64,000 bases of DNA from an uncultured Devosia sp. (GTDB lineage Bacteria > Pseudomonadota > Alphaproteobacteria > Rhizobiales > Devosiaceae). The notes under the pieces are model-generated. The model was not told where the DNA came from. It made no database searches and worked only from the letters and a program-made list of their open reading frames with translations. The position numbers were made by a program, and so were the translations under genes. This document shows, piece by piece, positions 57,281-64,000 of this stretch. The stretch lies in contig NZ_CAUQDV010000001.1 in assembly GCF_963517015.1 (NCBI RefSeq), positions 1,556,001-1,620,000 on the forward strand. Direction: 5' to 3'. The first letter of the stretch is position 1. The number at the start of each line of letters is the position of its first letter.

Positions 57281-58585
57281 CTATTGAGCTGCGGGCGCGC
57301 CGCCGCAGGTCTTGGTCTCGGTATTGTAGTTGCCGCAGTTGATCGGGGCGGTCCAATCGGCCTCGAGCATCTTGCTTTCGGGCAAGAAGTCAGACCAGGC
57401 GTCGCCGGGGACGAGGTCTTCGGTTTCCCAGACCACAAAGAACTGGCCGTCATCCTGGATTTCGCCGATCAGCACGGGCTTGGTGATGTGGTGGTTGGGG
57501 AGCATGGTGGCCACGCCGCCAGTCAGGTTCGGGGTTTCAAGGCCCACGATGGAGTCGATCACGGCATCGGATTCGGTCGAACCGGCGGCCTCGACGGCCT
57601 TCACCCAGAGGTTGAAGCCGATCATGTGGGCTTCCATCGGGTCGTTGGTGACGCGATCGGTGGAACCGATGAAATCCTGCCAGGCGGCGATGAATTCCTC
57701 GTTCTCGGGCGTATCGACCGACATGAAGTAGTTCCAGACGGCGAGGTGGCCGACAAGAGGGGTGGTGTCGAAGCCGGAGAGCTCTTCTTCGCCGACGGAG
57801 AAGGCCACGACTGGAATGTCTTCAGCAGCGACGCCCTGGTTGCCCAGTTCGCGGTAGAAGGGGACATTGGCGTCGCCATTAATGGTGGAGACCACGGCGG
57901 TCTTTTTGCCGGCCGAGCCGAAGGTCACGATGTCGGAGACGATGGTCTGCCAGTCGGAATGACCGAAGGGCGTGTAGTTGATCATGATGTCTTCTGCAGC
58001 AACGCCCTTGTCGAGCAAGTATTGCTCGAGAATCTTGTTGGTGGTCTGCGGATAGACATAGTCGGTACCGGCGAGAACCCAGCGTTCGACGCCTTCGTCA
58101 TTCATCAGATAGTCGACGGCCGGGATGGCCTGCTGGTTCGGGGAGGCGCCGGTGTAGAAGACATTGCGCTGGCTTTCCTCGCCCTCGTACTGGACGGGAT
58201 AGAAAAGCAGGGAGTTGAGTTCTTCAAAGACCGGCAGGACGGATTTGCGGCAAACCGACGTCCAGCAACCGAAGACCACGTCGACATTGTCGACTTCGAT
58301 GAGCTGGCGGGCCAGTTCAGCAGCCAGCGGCCAATCGGAAGCGATATCGACCACGACGGGTTCAAGCTGCTTGCCGAGCACGCCGCCCTTGGCGTTCTGC
58401 TGCTCGATCAGGAACAGCATGGTGTCCTTAAGCGTGGTTTCCGAAATTGCCATCGTTCCCGACAGCGAATGGAGGATACCGACCTTGATCGTATCTTCCT
58501 GGGCGATTGCCGCGCCGGCAAATCCACCCAAAGTCATCGTGACGCCCAGCCCCAGACCCGCAATCATGCGGTTTACTACTGTCAT
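57281..58585 (-). CDS. urtA: Urea ABC transporter substrate-binding protein UrtA
   Basis: A 434-aa periplasmic binding protein. Signal peptide MIAGLGLGVTMTLGGFAGAA ends near AIAQ; IKVGILHSLSGTMAISETTL and VFGCWTSVCRKSVLPVFEEL are UrtA/FmdD hallmarks, as is LFYPVQYEGEE. ATG 58585 follows GGAGGG; the frame upstream lies beyond the predicted transcript start. First gene of urtABCDE, expressed from the sigma-54 promoter at 58627-58642. Confidence 0.96.
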   Translation of the reverse strand: MTVVNRMIAGLGLGVTMTLGGFAGAAIAQEDTIKVGILHSLSGTMAISETTLKDTMLFLIEQQNAKGGVLGKQLEPVVVDIASDWPLAAELARQLIEVDNVDVVFGCWTSVCRKSVLPVFEELNSLLFYPVQYEGEESQRNVFYTGASPNQQAIPAVDYLMNDEGVERWVLAGTDYVYPQTTNKILEQYLLDKGVAAEDIMINYTPFGHSDWQTIVSDIVTFGSAGKKTAVVSTINGDANVPFYRELGNQGVAAEDIPVVAFSVGEEELSGFDTTPLVGHLAVWNYFMSVDTPENEEFIAAWQDFIGSTDRVTNDPMEAHMIGFNLWVKAVEAAGSTESDAVIDSIVGLETPNLTGGVATMLPNHHITKPVLIGEIQDDGQFFVVWETEDLVPGDAWSDFLPESKMLEADWTAPINCGNYNTETKTCGGAPAAQ

Positions 58586-58626
58586 GTTTCCCTCCGACAG
58601 ATGTGTGTTTCCACCGGATCCGAAAT

Positions 58627-58642
58627 TGCAAAGGCCGTGCCA
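58627..58642 (-). promoter_or_regulatory. Sigma-54 (RpoN) promoter of urtABCDE
   Basis: On the minus strand TGGCAC-N5-TTGCA matches the -24/-12 consensus exactly, with GG at -24 and GC at -12. It would start transcription near 58616, about 31 nt before the urtA ATG. Urea uptake is commonly NtrC/RpoN-controlled under nitrogen shortage. Confidence 0.85.
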
Positions 58643-58740
58643 CAACCCGCTGGCTTCAGCTAAGATATTGGTTTTATTTCGCTTCTGTGTCGGCGGATTG
58701 TCGCGAGACTCGGTGCGCTCACATTCGAGCCATCAAGTTG

Positions 58741-58760
58741 TGCTGCCAAATTAATCAGCA
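58741..58760. promoter_or_regulatory. Possible upstream activator (NtrC-like) dyad
   Basis: TGCTG-N10-CAGCA is centred about 135 bp upstream of the predicted urtA start, a normal place for an NtrC dimer. It deviates from the GCACC-N-GGTGC consensus, so assignment is weak. Confidence 0.35.
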
Positions 58761-58779
58761 GTGATGTCCGGTGGTGATT

Positions 58780-59010
58780 ATTTGTGCGCTTCTGGGTCGC
58801 GCGAAAAGTCCGATCACAGATTCCTCCGTTGGGAACCGTTGTCGCCTGGCTCCGTTTACCGAGCGAGCCGGATGTACACGACGATGGTCCGGATATCAGA
58901 TTGGCGCTCGTTCCTCCCGAACGCCAAACGATCGGTGGACTGCTGCAGAGGCTGACGCTCCTTTGTAGTGTCTCCGGTGGGGCGCGAAACTTCGGTTTCG
59001 CGCCCTTTTT
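58780..59010 (+). ncRNA. Candidate small transcript ending in a strong terminator
   Basis: No coding gene precedes the terminator at 58980-59010, yet the terminator is strong and points plus. This suggests a short non-coding RNA (or small leader transcript) from the gap; its 5' end is unknown and the start given is only a guess. Confidence 0.25.
58980..59010 (+). terminator. Rho-independent terminator
   Basis: Stem GGGCGCGAAAC/GTTTCGCGCCC with a TTCG tetraloop followed by TTTTTG. Confidence 0.85.
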
Positions 59011-59206
59011 GTTTGGTTCGACAGCATAGAGCTTTCAAGTATATGTGGAGGTACGTATTAGTGAATTCGGATCAAACCAAGTAATTGTGTGGCGTTAATG
59101 TGGCGATAATCTAGAATCCGTGAGTAGCTTGGAATCCAATTAGGCTTTTGCAAGATTACAGCATCGTAATGTTTCGGCCAGAATGGACCGATTAGAGGAG
59201 AATGCG

Positions 59207-60067
59207 ATGCGTAATTCCAAGTATGTTTTTGCATTAGGTGCTGTTTTAGCTACTACGTGTATTCCCGTACATGCTCAGAACTTGCTTGGTAGCCTTGGCG
59301 ATACTCTGGATTCCGTTGTCAGTGTGAGCTCTGGGTCTGCCTCGGGCGACTCGCTTGTCAGTGTCGGTCTTGGTGGCAGTGACGGTGGCTCGCTGGATGT
59401 GCGGGTTGGTGGTGGCTCCGATGGCGGTGGGTCTATCGCGCGTGCAAGTGTCGGTTCCAATGGCGACAGCGGTGGCGGCTTGGGTGTCAGTGCCAATGTG
59501 CTCAGCGGCACTGCTACTGCAAATGCCAATATTGGCGGTAGTGGTGGGACCAGCGCGCGCGTCAATCTGTTGAACGATACGGCGACCGTGGACGTCAATC
59601 TTGGCGGGCCTGGACGGGTGCTGGATGTGAATGTCAATGTGGGCGTTCCTGACATCAATCTGCCGGGTGGTCCTGGAGTTCCCGGTGTGCCGCGCGTTCG
59701 CCTGCTTAATGCGGTTGTGAATGGCCAGCAGCAGGTCGTCGGGATTGGCGGGGGCGGTGGTATTGCTGCAGCGCCGAATTGCGGCAGTGATATTTCCGGT
59801 CAAGTATCGAGCCTGATGGATGGGACTTCGGCAGATTCGTCGTGGCAAAGCGCATCTGGTGTCCAGGTGCAGCGGGTCGACATGTGTCCATCCATGCGTG
59901 AGTGGGTGGCTGAGCAGGCGGATCTTCGCGGGCATGGGGCAATCTTGCATCCAGCCGTCCGTGCTGACTCCCTGATCAGTGCATCGCTGTCGCGATCGCC
60001 CTATGCAGCCGAGAATGTGTTTGCCGTGCGCAAGGTTGGTGGCAAGCTGACGATCTACGTTTACTGA
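59207..60067 (+). CDS. Gly/Ser/Val-rich exported protein of unknown function
   Basis: A 286-aa protein. Signal peptide YVFALGAVLATTCIPVHAQN; residues 30-170 are low-complexity Gly-Gly-Ser/Asp repeats alternating with short Val/Asn strands (VSANVLSGTATANANIGGSG), then VDVNLGGPGRVLDVNVNVGV and a Gly/Pro linker. The last 100 residues are a compact domain with two Cys (PNCGSD, DMCPSM). It looks like a surface or matrix protein of the beta-repeat type. ATG 59207 follows AGAGGAG. The gene is A/T-rich at its start relative to neighbours. Confidence 0.7.
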   Translation: MRNSKYVFALGAVLATTCIPVHAQNLLGSLGDTLDSVVSVSSGSASGDSLVSVGLGGSDGGSLDVRVGGGSDGGGSIARASVGSNGDSGGGLGVSANVLSGTATANANIGGSGGTSARVNLLNDTATVDVNLGGPGRVLDVNVNVGVPDINLPGGPGVPGVPRVRLLNAVVNGQQQVVGIGGGGGIAAAPNCGSDISGQVSSLMDGTSADSSWQSASGVQVQRVDMCPSMREWVAEQADLRGHGAILHPAVRADSLISASLSRSPYAAENVFAVRKVGGKLTIYVY

Positions 60068-60095
60068 GCTCGTTTCCTCCGCGAGCGAAAGTCCG

Positions 60096-60126
60096 TTGCC
60101 CGGCGCAGAAATGTGTCGGGCAATTT
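60096..60126 (+). terminator. Terminator-like hairpin after the Gly-rich gene
   Basis: TTGCCCG/CGGGCAA stem with a 14-nt loop and a short T-run (TTT), 28 nt after the stop. Confidence 0.45.
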
Positions 60127-60264
60127 GCTGTCGTCGACAATTTGTGAGCTTGTTGCACGCAAATTAGGCAATTGCAAATTTGTGTCCATGAAAAAGGCGA
60201 AATTGCTTGCAGGGTTGATTTTGCTGCGCTTGTCTTTCCCCATTCGACATTGGGGACACGTTTC

Positions 60265-61293
60265 ATGCTCAACCGCAGACTGTTTTCTGCTTCCACATTG
60301 GCCGCGCTGGCCATGGCCGGGTTTTCAGCCGCTCCGGCATTCGCACAGACTGCTGTCAAGCTGACGCTGGACTGGCGCTTCGAAGGTCCCGCGGCCGGTT
60401 TCCTGCTGGCGCAGGACAAGGGCTATTTCGCCGAAGAGGGTCTGGATGTGACCATCGATACCGGCAACGGTTCGGTGGAAGCCATTCCGCGCGTTGCGAC
60501 AGGGGCCTATCAGTTTGGCTTTGGCGATATCAATTCGCTGATCAAGTTCCTCGACGAGGATCCAGCGCAGCCGGTGACCGCGATCATGATGGTCTATGAC
60601 AAGCCGGTCTTTTCCATCGTCGGCCGCAAGTCTCTGGGCATTACCGACGATCCGAAATCGCTGGAGGGCAAAAAGCTGGGCGCGCCGCCGCCCGATGGCG
60701 CCTTCGCGCAATGGCAGGCCTTCATTCCGGCAGCTGAGCTCGATGAAGCCAGCATCACGATCGAGAATATCGGCTTTCCGGTGCGCGAGCCCATGCTGGC
60801 CTCGGGCGATGTGGATGGCGTGTTCGGCTTCGCCTTCTCTGTGATCCTCAACCTGATGGCCAATGGCGTCCCGGAGGACGATATCTCGACCATCCTTTTC
60901 GCCGACCATGGGCTCAACCTCTATGGCAATGCGATCATGGTCAACGAGGCTTTTGCCGCGGAGAACCCGGAGGCGGTGAAAGGTTTCCTGCGCGCGCTGA
61001 GCAAGGGTTTCGCCGATGCCGTGGCTGATCCGGCCGCGGGCGCTGCGGCAGTGCTGGCGCGCAACGAAACGCTCAATCTCGATACCGAGATTGCGCGTCT
61101 CGAAATGGCCAATGAGATGAACATCAAGACGCCCTATGTGGTGGAAAACGGCTTTGGCGGCGTGGACGAAGCGCGGCTGACGGCATCGCTCGAAACGCTC
61201 AAGCTGTCCATGGGACTCAAGGGCGCCGTGACGGCCGCCGAGGTGTTCGACGCGCAATATCTGCCTCCGGCCGAAGAGCGCATGCTGCCCTAG
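60265..61293 (+). CDS. NMT1/SsuA-family ABC transporter substrate-binding protein
   Basis: A 342-aa periplasmic protein. Signal SASTLAALAMAGFSAAPAFA; VKLTLDWRFEGPAAGFLLAQ and KGYFAEEGLDVTIDTGNGSV, then GAYQFGFGDIN, are typical of the NMT1/THI5-like group (thiamine precursors, sulfonates, nitrate, taurine). The ligand is not predictable by eye. ATG 60265 follows a GGGGA site; the longer frame from 60172 lacks a signal. It heads an importer operon. Confidence 0.9.
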   Translation: MLNRRLFSASTLAALAMAGFSAAPAFAQTAVKLTLDWRFEGPAAGFLLAQDKGYFAEEGLDVTIDTGNGSVEAIPRVATGAYQFGFGDINSLIKFLDEDPAQPVTAIMMVYDKPVFSIVGRKSLGITDDPKSLEGKKLGAPPPDGAFAQWQAFIPAAELDEASITIENIGFPVREPMLASGDVDGVFGFAFSVILNLMANGVPEDDISTILFADHGLNLYGNAIMVNEAFAAENPEAVKGFLRALSKGFADAVADPAAGAAAVLARNETLNLDTEIARLEMANEMNIKTPYVVENGFGGVDEARLTASLETLKLSMGLKGAVTAAEVFDAQYLPPAEERMLP

Positions 61294-61378
61294 GGCATTC
61301 GGGGCTTCAGTCATGGCGGGCTTTAAGCGGCCTCGCCCTGACTGTTCCCCCCACGCCCTAGTCGGGTGGCAATCTATC

Positions 61379-61455
61379 CGGGCTTGAGGGAGCCCGGTCT
61401 TGTCGCCCCGGACCGTTCTGCCGAGGGAACGGGAATGGTCCGGGGCGGCTCTTTT
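61379..61455 (+). promoter_or_regulatory. Paired hairpins between binding-protein and ATPase genes
   Basis: CCGGGCT/AGCCCGG (61379-61398) is followed by CGCCCCGGACC/GGTCCGGGGCG (61404-61414 with 61437-61447) and CTCTTTT. The second looks like a terminator or attenuator, which would leave more binding protein than ATPase and permease. Confidence 0.5.
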
Positions 61456-61475
61456 CCAAAAAAAAGGCGCCCAAG

Positions 61476-62264
61476 ATGTCTCCATTGGTTTCCATCGAAA
61501 ATGTCGACATGCGTTATGGCGGGCCGGGTGGCACGCTGGCGGTGAGCGGGCTGAACCTCAAGATCGAGCGCCGGGAGTTCGTCGCGGTGGTGGGACCGTC
61601 GGGCTGCGGCAAGTCTACGCTGATGAAGCTGACGACGGGTCTGCACATCCCCCAGGGTGGCACGGTGATCGTGGCCAACGAGGAGGTAACCAAGCCGGTT
61701 TCGATCGTAGGCATGGCTTTCCAGAACCCGACAATGCTGCCGTGGCGGACGACATTGGAGAATATCCTGCTGCCGCTGGAGATCGTCGAGCGGCATCGGC
61801 ATCGGCTGCGCAGGCACAAGGCGGAGTATGTGGCCAAGGCCGAGGCATTGCTGGAGACCGTGGGGCTCAAGGGCTTTGGCGACAAATTTCCGTGGCAGTT
61901 GTCGGGCGGGATGCAGCAGCGCGCCAATCTCTGCCGCGCGCTGATCCACGAGCCCGAGCTGTTGATGCTGGACGAGCCCTTTGGGGCATTGGATGCGTTC
62001 ACGCGCGAAGAATTGTGGTGCGTGATCCGGGACCTGCATGCAAGCCAGGACGTGACCATCGTGCTGGTGACGCACGACCTGCGGGAGAGCGTGTTTCTGG
62101 CCGACAAGGTGGTGGTGATGAGCGCACGACCGGGCCGGTTGATTTCCGAGCATGTGGTGCCCTTCGCGCGGCCACGGCAGCTCGACATTCTCTACAAGCC
62201 GGAGTTCAACGATATGGTGCAGGCGCTGCATGGCGAGATCGCAACGGCGAGGGCGGCAGCATGA
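61476..62264 (+). CDS. ABC transporter ATP-binding protein (SsuB/TauB-like)
   Basis: A 262-aa ATPase: Walker A VVGPSGCGKSTLMKLTTGLH, Q-loop FQNPTMLPWRTTLENILLPL, signature WQLSGGMQQRANLCRALI, Walker B LLMLDEPFGALD, H-loop VTHDLRESVFLAD. The MLPWRT block is usual for nitrate/sulfonate/pyrimidine-type importers. Overlaps the permease start by ATGA. Confidence 0.94.
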   Translation: MSPLVSIENVDMRYGGPGGTLAVSGLNLKIERREFVAVVGPSGCGKSTLMKLTTGLHIPQGGTVIVANEEVTKPVSIVGMAFQNPTMLPWRTTLENILLPLEIVERHRHRLRRHKAEYVAKAEALLETVGLKGFGDKFPWQLSGGMQQRANLCRALIHEPELLMLDEPFGALDAFTREELWCVIRDLHASQDVTIVLVTHDLRESVFLADKVVVMSARPGRLISEHVVPFARPRQLDILYKPEFNDMVQALHGEIATARAAA

Positions 62265-63082
62265 CCAATGTCGAGACCGTCACGGCCGTTTCCACTCTGC
62301 CGCTGCCGCGGGAGCGCTTCCGCATCAACTGGATCCGCCTAGCGCCGCTGCTTTATACGATCGGGCTGTTCGTGATCTGGGAGATCGGCGTTCGCATATC
62401 CGGCCTGCCGCATACGATCCTGCCGACGCCAAGCCGGGTGTTCGAGGCAATCGTGCAATACTGGTCACCGATCTGGAAGAATTCGGTGCAGACGCTCTAT
62501 ACGACCGTTCTGGGTTTTCTGATCGCCGTGGTGGCGGGGCTGGGGATCGGGCTGTTTATCGGTTGGTCCAAGAGCATTTATGCCGGGCTCTATCCGATCA
62601 TGATTGGGTTCAATGCCGTTCCGAAAGTGGCACTGGTGCCTATCCTGGTCATCTGGTTCGGCATCGGGACGGTGCCGGCGGTGCTGACGGCGTTCCTGAT
62701 TTCGTTCTTCCCGATCGTGGTCAATGTGGCAACGGGATTGGCGACGATCGAGCCGGAAACCGAAGATGTGTTGCGAGCGCTCGGGGCCAGGAAGCTCGAC
62801 ATCATGCTCAAGGTCGGCATTCCGCGATCGATGCCGTATTTTTTCGGCTCTCTGAAGGTGGCGATTACGCTGGCTTTTGTCGGCTCGGTGGTGAGCGAGA
62901 CAGTGGCGTCCAACAATGGACTGGGGAATATGATGGCGTCGGCGCAGTCGAACTTCAACGTGCCGCTGGTGTTTGCCGGGCTGCTGATGCTCGCCGTCGA
63001 GGGGATTGCCATGTACGCGCTGATGGCCTGGATCGAGAAGCGGATGACGGGCTGGGCCCATCGCTCATCGATGAGCCACTAG
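62261..63082 (+). CDS. ABC transporter permease (SsuC/TauC-like)
   Basis: A 273-aa permease with six hydrophobic segments. The EAA loop is VLRALGARKLDIMLKVGIPR, with FNAVPKVALVPILVIWFGIG typical of the BPD_transp_1 sulfonate/nitrate/pyrimidine group. Forms the membrane channel with the ATPase and binding protein before it. Confidence 0.94.
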   Translation: MTNVETVTAVSTLPLPRERFRINWIRLAPLLYTIGLFVIWEIGVRISGLPHTILPTPSRVFEAIVQYWSPIWKNSVQTLYTTVLGFLIAVVAGLGIGLFIGWSKSIYAGLYPIMIGFNAVPKVALVPILVIWFGIGTVPAVLTAFLISFFPIVVNVATGLATIEPETEDVLRALGARKLDIMLKVGIPRSMPYFFGSLKVAITLAFVGSVVSETVASNNGLGNMMASAQSNFNVPLVFAGLLMLAVEGIAMYALMAWIEKRMTGWAHRSSMSH

Positions 63083-63085
63083 GTT

Positions 63086-63604
63086 TCAAAGGCCGTTGGT
63101 GAGGTTGAGCCGGTCTAGCGTGGCGCGGTCGGAAGGCTCGACCATGCCGACGAGAAAGCGCGTGACGATCTTGCGCGAGTCGGGCGGAAGGCTGTCGATG
63201 GCGGCTGTGATGCGGCTGGCCTGGGTAACCGATAGGGCCGCGAAGTATTGGCGGCCCTTATCGGTGGCATGGAGCAGGCGCTGGCGACGATCGGCATGGC
63301 CGGTCTTCTGCTCGATATAGCCATTGTCGATGAGCTGGCGCAGCACGCGGGCGAGGCTCTGCTTGGTGATCTTCAAGATATCGAGAAGATCGGCCACGGG
63401 CATGCCGGGGCGCAGATTGACGAAATAGAGCACGCGGTGATGAGCACGGCCGAAATCCTGGCGGTCGAGCAGAGCGTCGGCGTCACCGGTGAAATCGCGA
63501 TAAGCGAAGAAAAACAGACCCATAATGTCGAGGGGGAGCGCATCCCCGCCCGGCGGCAGAGAATTTATGTCAGCAATGTTGACATTTTTTAGGGTAGCTG
63601 CCAT
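63086..63604 (-). CDS. MarR-family transcriptional regulator
   Basis: A 172-aa winged-helix dimer: FFFAYRDFTGDADALLDRQD, GRAHHRVLYFVNLRPGMPVA, recognition helix KITKQSLARVLRQLIDNGYI and the wing HADRRQRLLHATDKGRQ. Converges with the permease gene and is divergent from ilvE; it could control either. ATG 63604 starts MAATLKNVNI. Confidence 0.92.
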   Translation of the reverse strand: MAATLKNVNIADINSLPPGGDALPLDIMGLFFFAYRDFTGDADALLDRQDFGRAHHRVLYFVNLRPGMPVADLLDILKITKQSLARVLRQLIDNGYIEQKTGHADRRQRLLHATDKGRQYFAALSVTQASRITAAIDSLPPDSRKIVTRFLVGMVEPSDRATLDRLNLTNGL

Positions 63605-63739
63605 TGTCTTCCTATCAGGACGCCGTTCAGTCTTATCCCCCAGCCTTTGTGGTTTGCCAAGGCCTTGGGCCTGGGGCATGATCGGCGCCAAATCGGGTCA
63701 CCGCGCAAGGCGGGCCCATAATATTGGCGGGAGAGAACG

Positions 63740-64000
63740 ATGGCAGGCGTGCCGATGGACCAGCGCGATGGCTGGATCTGGTTTGATGGCGAATTCAAGC
63801 CGTGGAAAGACGCAAAGATTCACGTGCTGACGCACGGGCTGCACTATGCGAGCTCAGTATTTGAAGGCGAGCGCGCCTATGGCGGCGAGATCTTCAAGTC
63901 GCGCGAGCACACCGAGCGGCTGATCCGTTCGGGCAAGACGCTGGACTTCACCATTCCCTGGTCGGTCGACCAGATCGAGGAAGCCAAGCGCGCAGTGCTG
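63740..64000 (+). CDS. ilvE: Branched-chain amino acid aminotransferase (partial, runs off the right edge)
   Basis: The first 87 codons of a class IV aminotransferase: WIWFDGEFKPWKDAKIHVLT, HGLHYASSVFEGERAYGG, KSREHTERLIRSGKTLDF. This matches the BCAT N-terminal domain; the PLP lysine lies beyond the window. ATG 63740 follows GGGAGA. Confidence 0.93.
   Translation, partial: MAGVPMDQRDGWIWFDGEFKPWKDAKIHVLTHGLHYASSVFEGERAYGGEIFKSREHTERLIRSGKTLDFTIPWSVDQIEEAKRAVL

Larger units (their letters stand above)
58586..59206. other. 621-bp regulatory gap between urtA and the Gly-rich gene
   Basis: Contains the urtA sigma-54 promoter (58627-58642), a possible activator site (58741-58760), a short transcript candidate ending in a plus-strand terminator (58980-59010), and the ribosome site of the next gene (AGAGGAG, 59194-59200). 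Reading frames here are short and lack coding character. Confidence 0.6.

Noticed and set aside
58784..59029. 81-aa gene in the urtA upstream gap
   Set aside because: It has no ribosome site, reads through the strong terminator stem and shows no family resemblance.
61400..63082. 560-aa fusion of ATPase and permease
   Set aside because: The part before 62261 is an out-of-frame reading of the ATPase gene; the two real genes overlap by ATGA.

Overview
The window looks like a chromosome segment of a high-GC alphaproteobacterium, probably Hyphomicrobiales and perhaps close to Devosia or Pelagibacterium. This is inferred from gene content (urease plus urtABCDE, a glgP-glgB-glgC-glgA-pgm-glgX operon, an argO/argP pair, UreE with a His-rich tail, DUF3995 and DUF1272 beside urease genes). 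No 16S rRNA or tRNA was found, so the genus is not settled.

Left part (1-19170) is accessory DNA. At 1-6240 lies a copper and periplasmic redox cluster: a partial flavin monooxygenase-like gene, dsbA and dsbB on the minus strand; PCu(A)C chaperone, SCO, a small exported protein, an L,D-transpeptidase and a heavy-metal-associated protein on the plus strand; then DUF305 and a glutaredoxin-MauE fusion on the minus strand. Two MerR-type promoters (19-bp spacer over a dyad) face the dsbB-dsbA and glutaredoxin-MauE units, but no MerR gene is in the window. At 6450-12130 are an XRE repressor with a HEPN-like protein, and a plus-strand run: two related proteins (the second built like TnsA: nuclease-like region plus winged helix), a DUF6634-like protein, a soluble FtsH-like AAA+ zinc protease and small ORFs. 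At 12450-19170 is a complete Tn7-like transposition operon: tnsA, a 72-aa ORF, tnsB, tnsC and tniQ/tnsD, then a terminator and a repeat array that looks like the transposon right end, abutting the 3' end of paiB. The other end was not found; I think the copper genes and protease island are cargo and the left end is outside the window.

From 19163 rightward the DNA reads as core chromosome: paiB-argO with divergent argP, a MHYT-PAS-GGDEF-EAL protein, a RhtB exporter, nucleoside hydrolase, AI-2E transporter, KefB-type antiporter, the glycogen operon (30445-41641) ending in a metallophosphoesterase, the urease genes (42366-52450, interrupted by unrelated genes), the urea ABC transporter urtABCDE (52912-58585) behind a near-perfect sigma-54 promoter, a Gly-rich exported protein, a second ABC importer (NMT1/SsuA type) with a MarR regulator, and the start of a branched-chain aminotransferase gene.

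Functionally, the urt and ure clusters form one nitrogen-scavenging unit: urea is imported by UrtABCDE and hydrolysed by nickel urease matured by UreDEFG. The glg operon is a full glycogen synthesis and breakdown set. The copper cluster would deliver copper to, and manage thiols in, the periplasm. The most unusual region is 8.1-19.2 kb, where a transposition machine sits beside a TnsA-like protein and a AAA+ protease.
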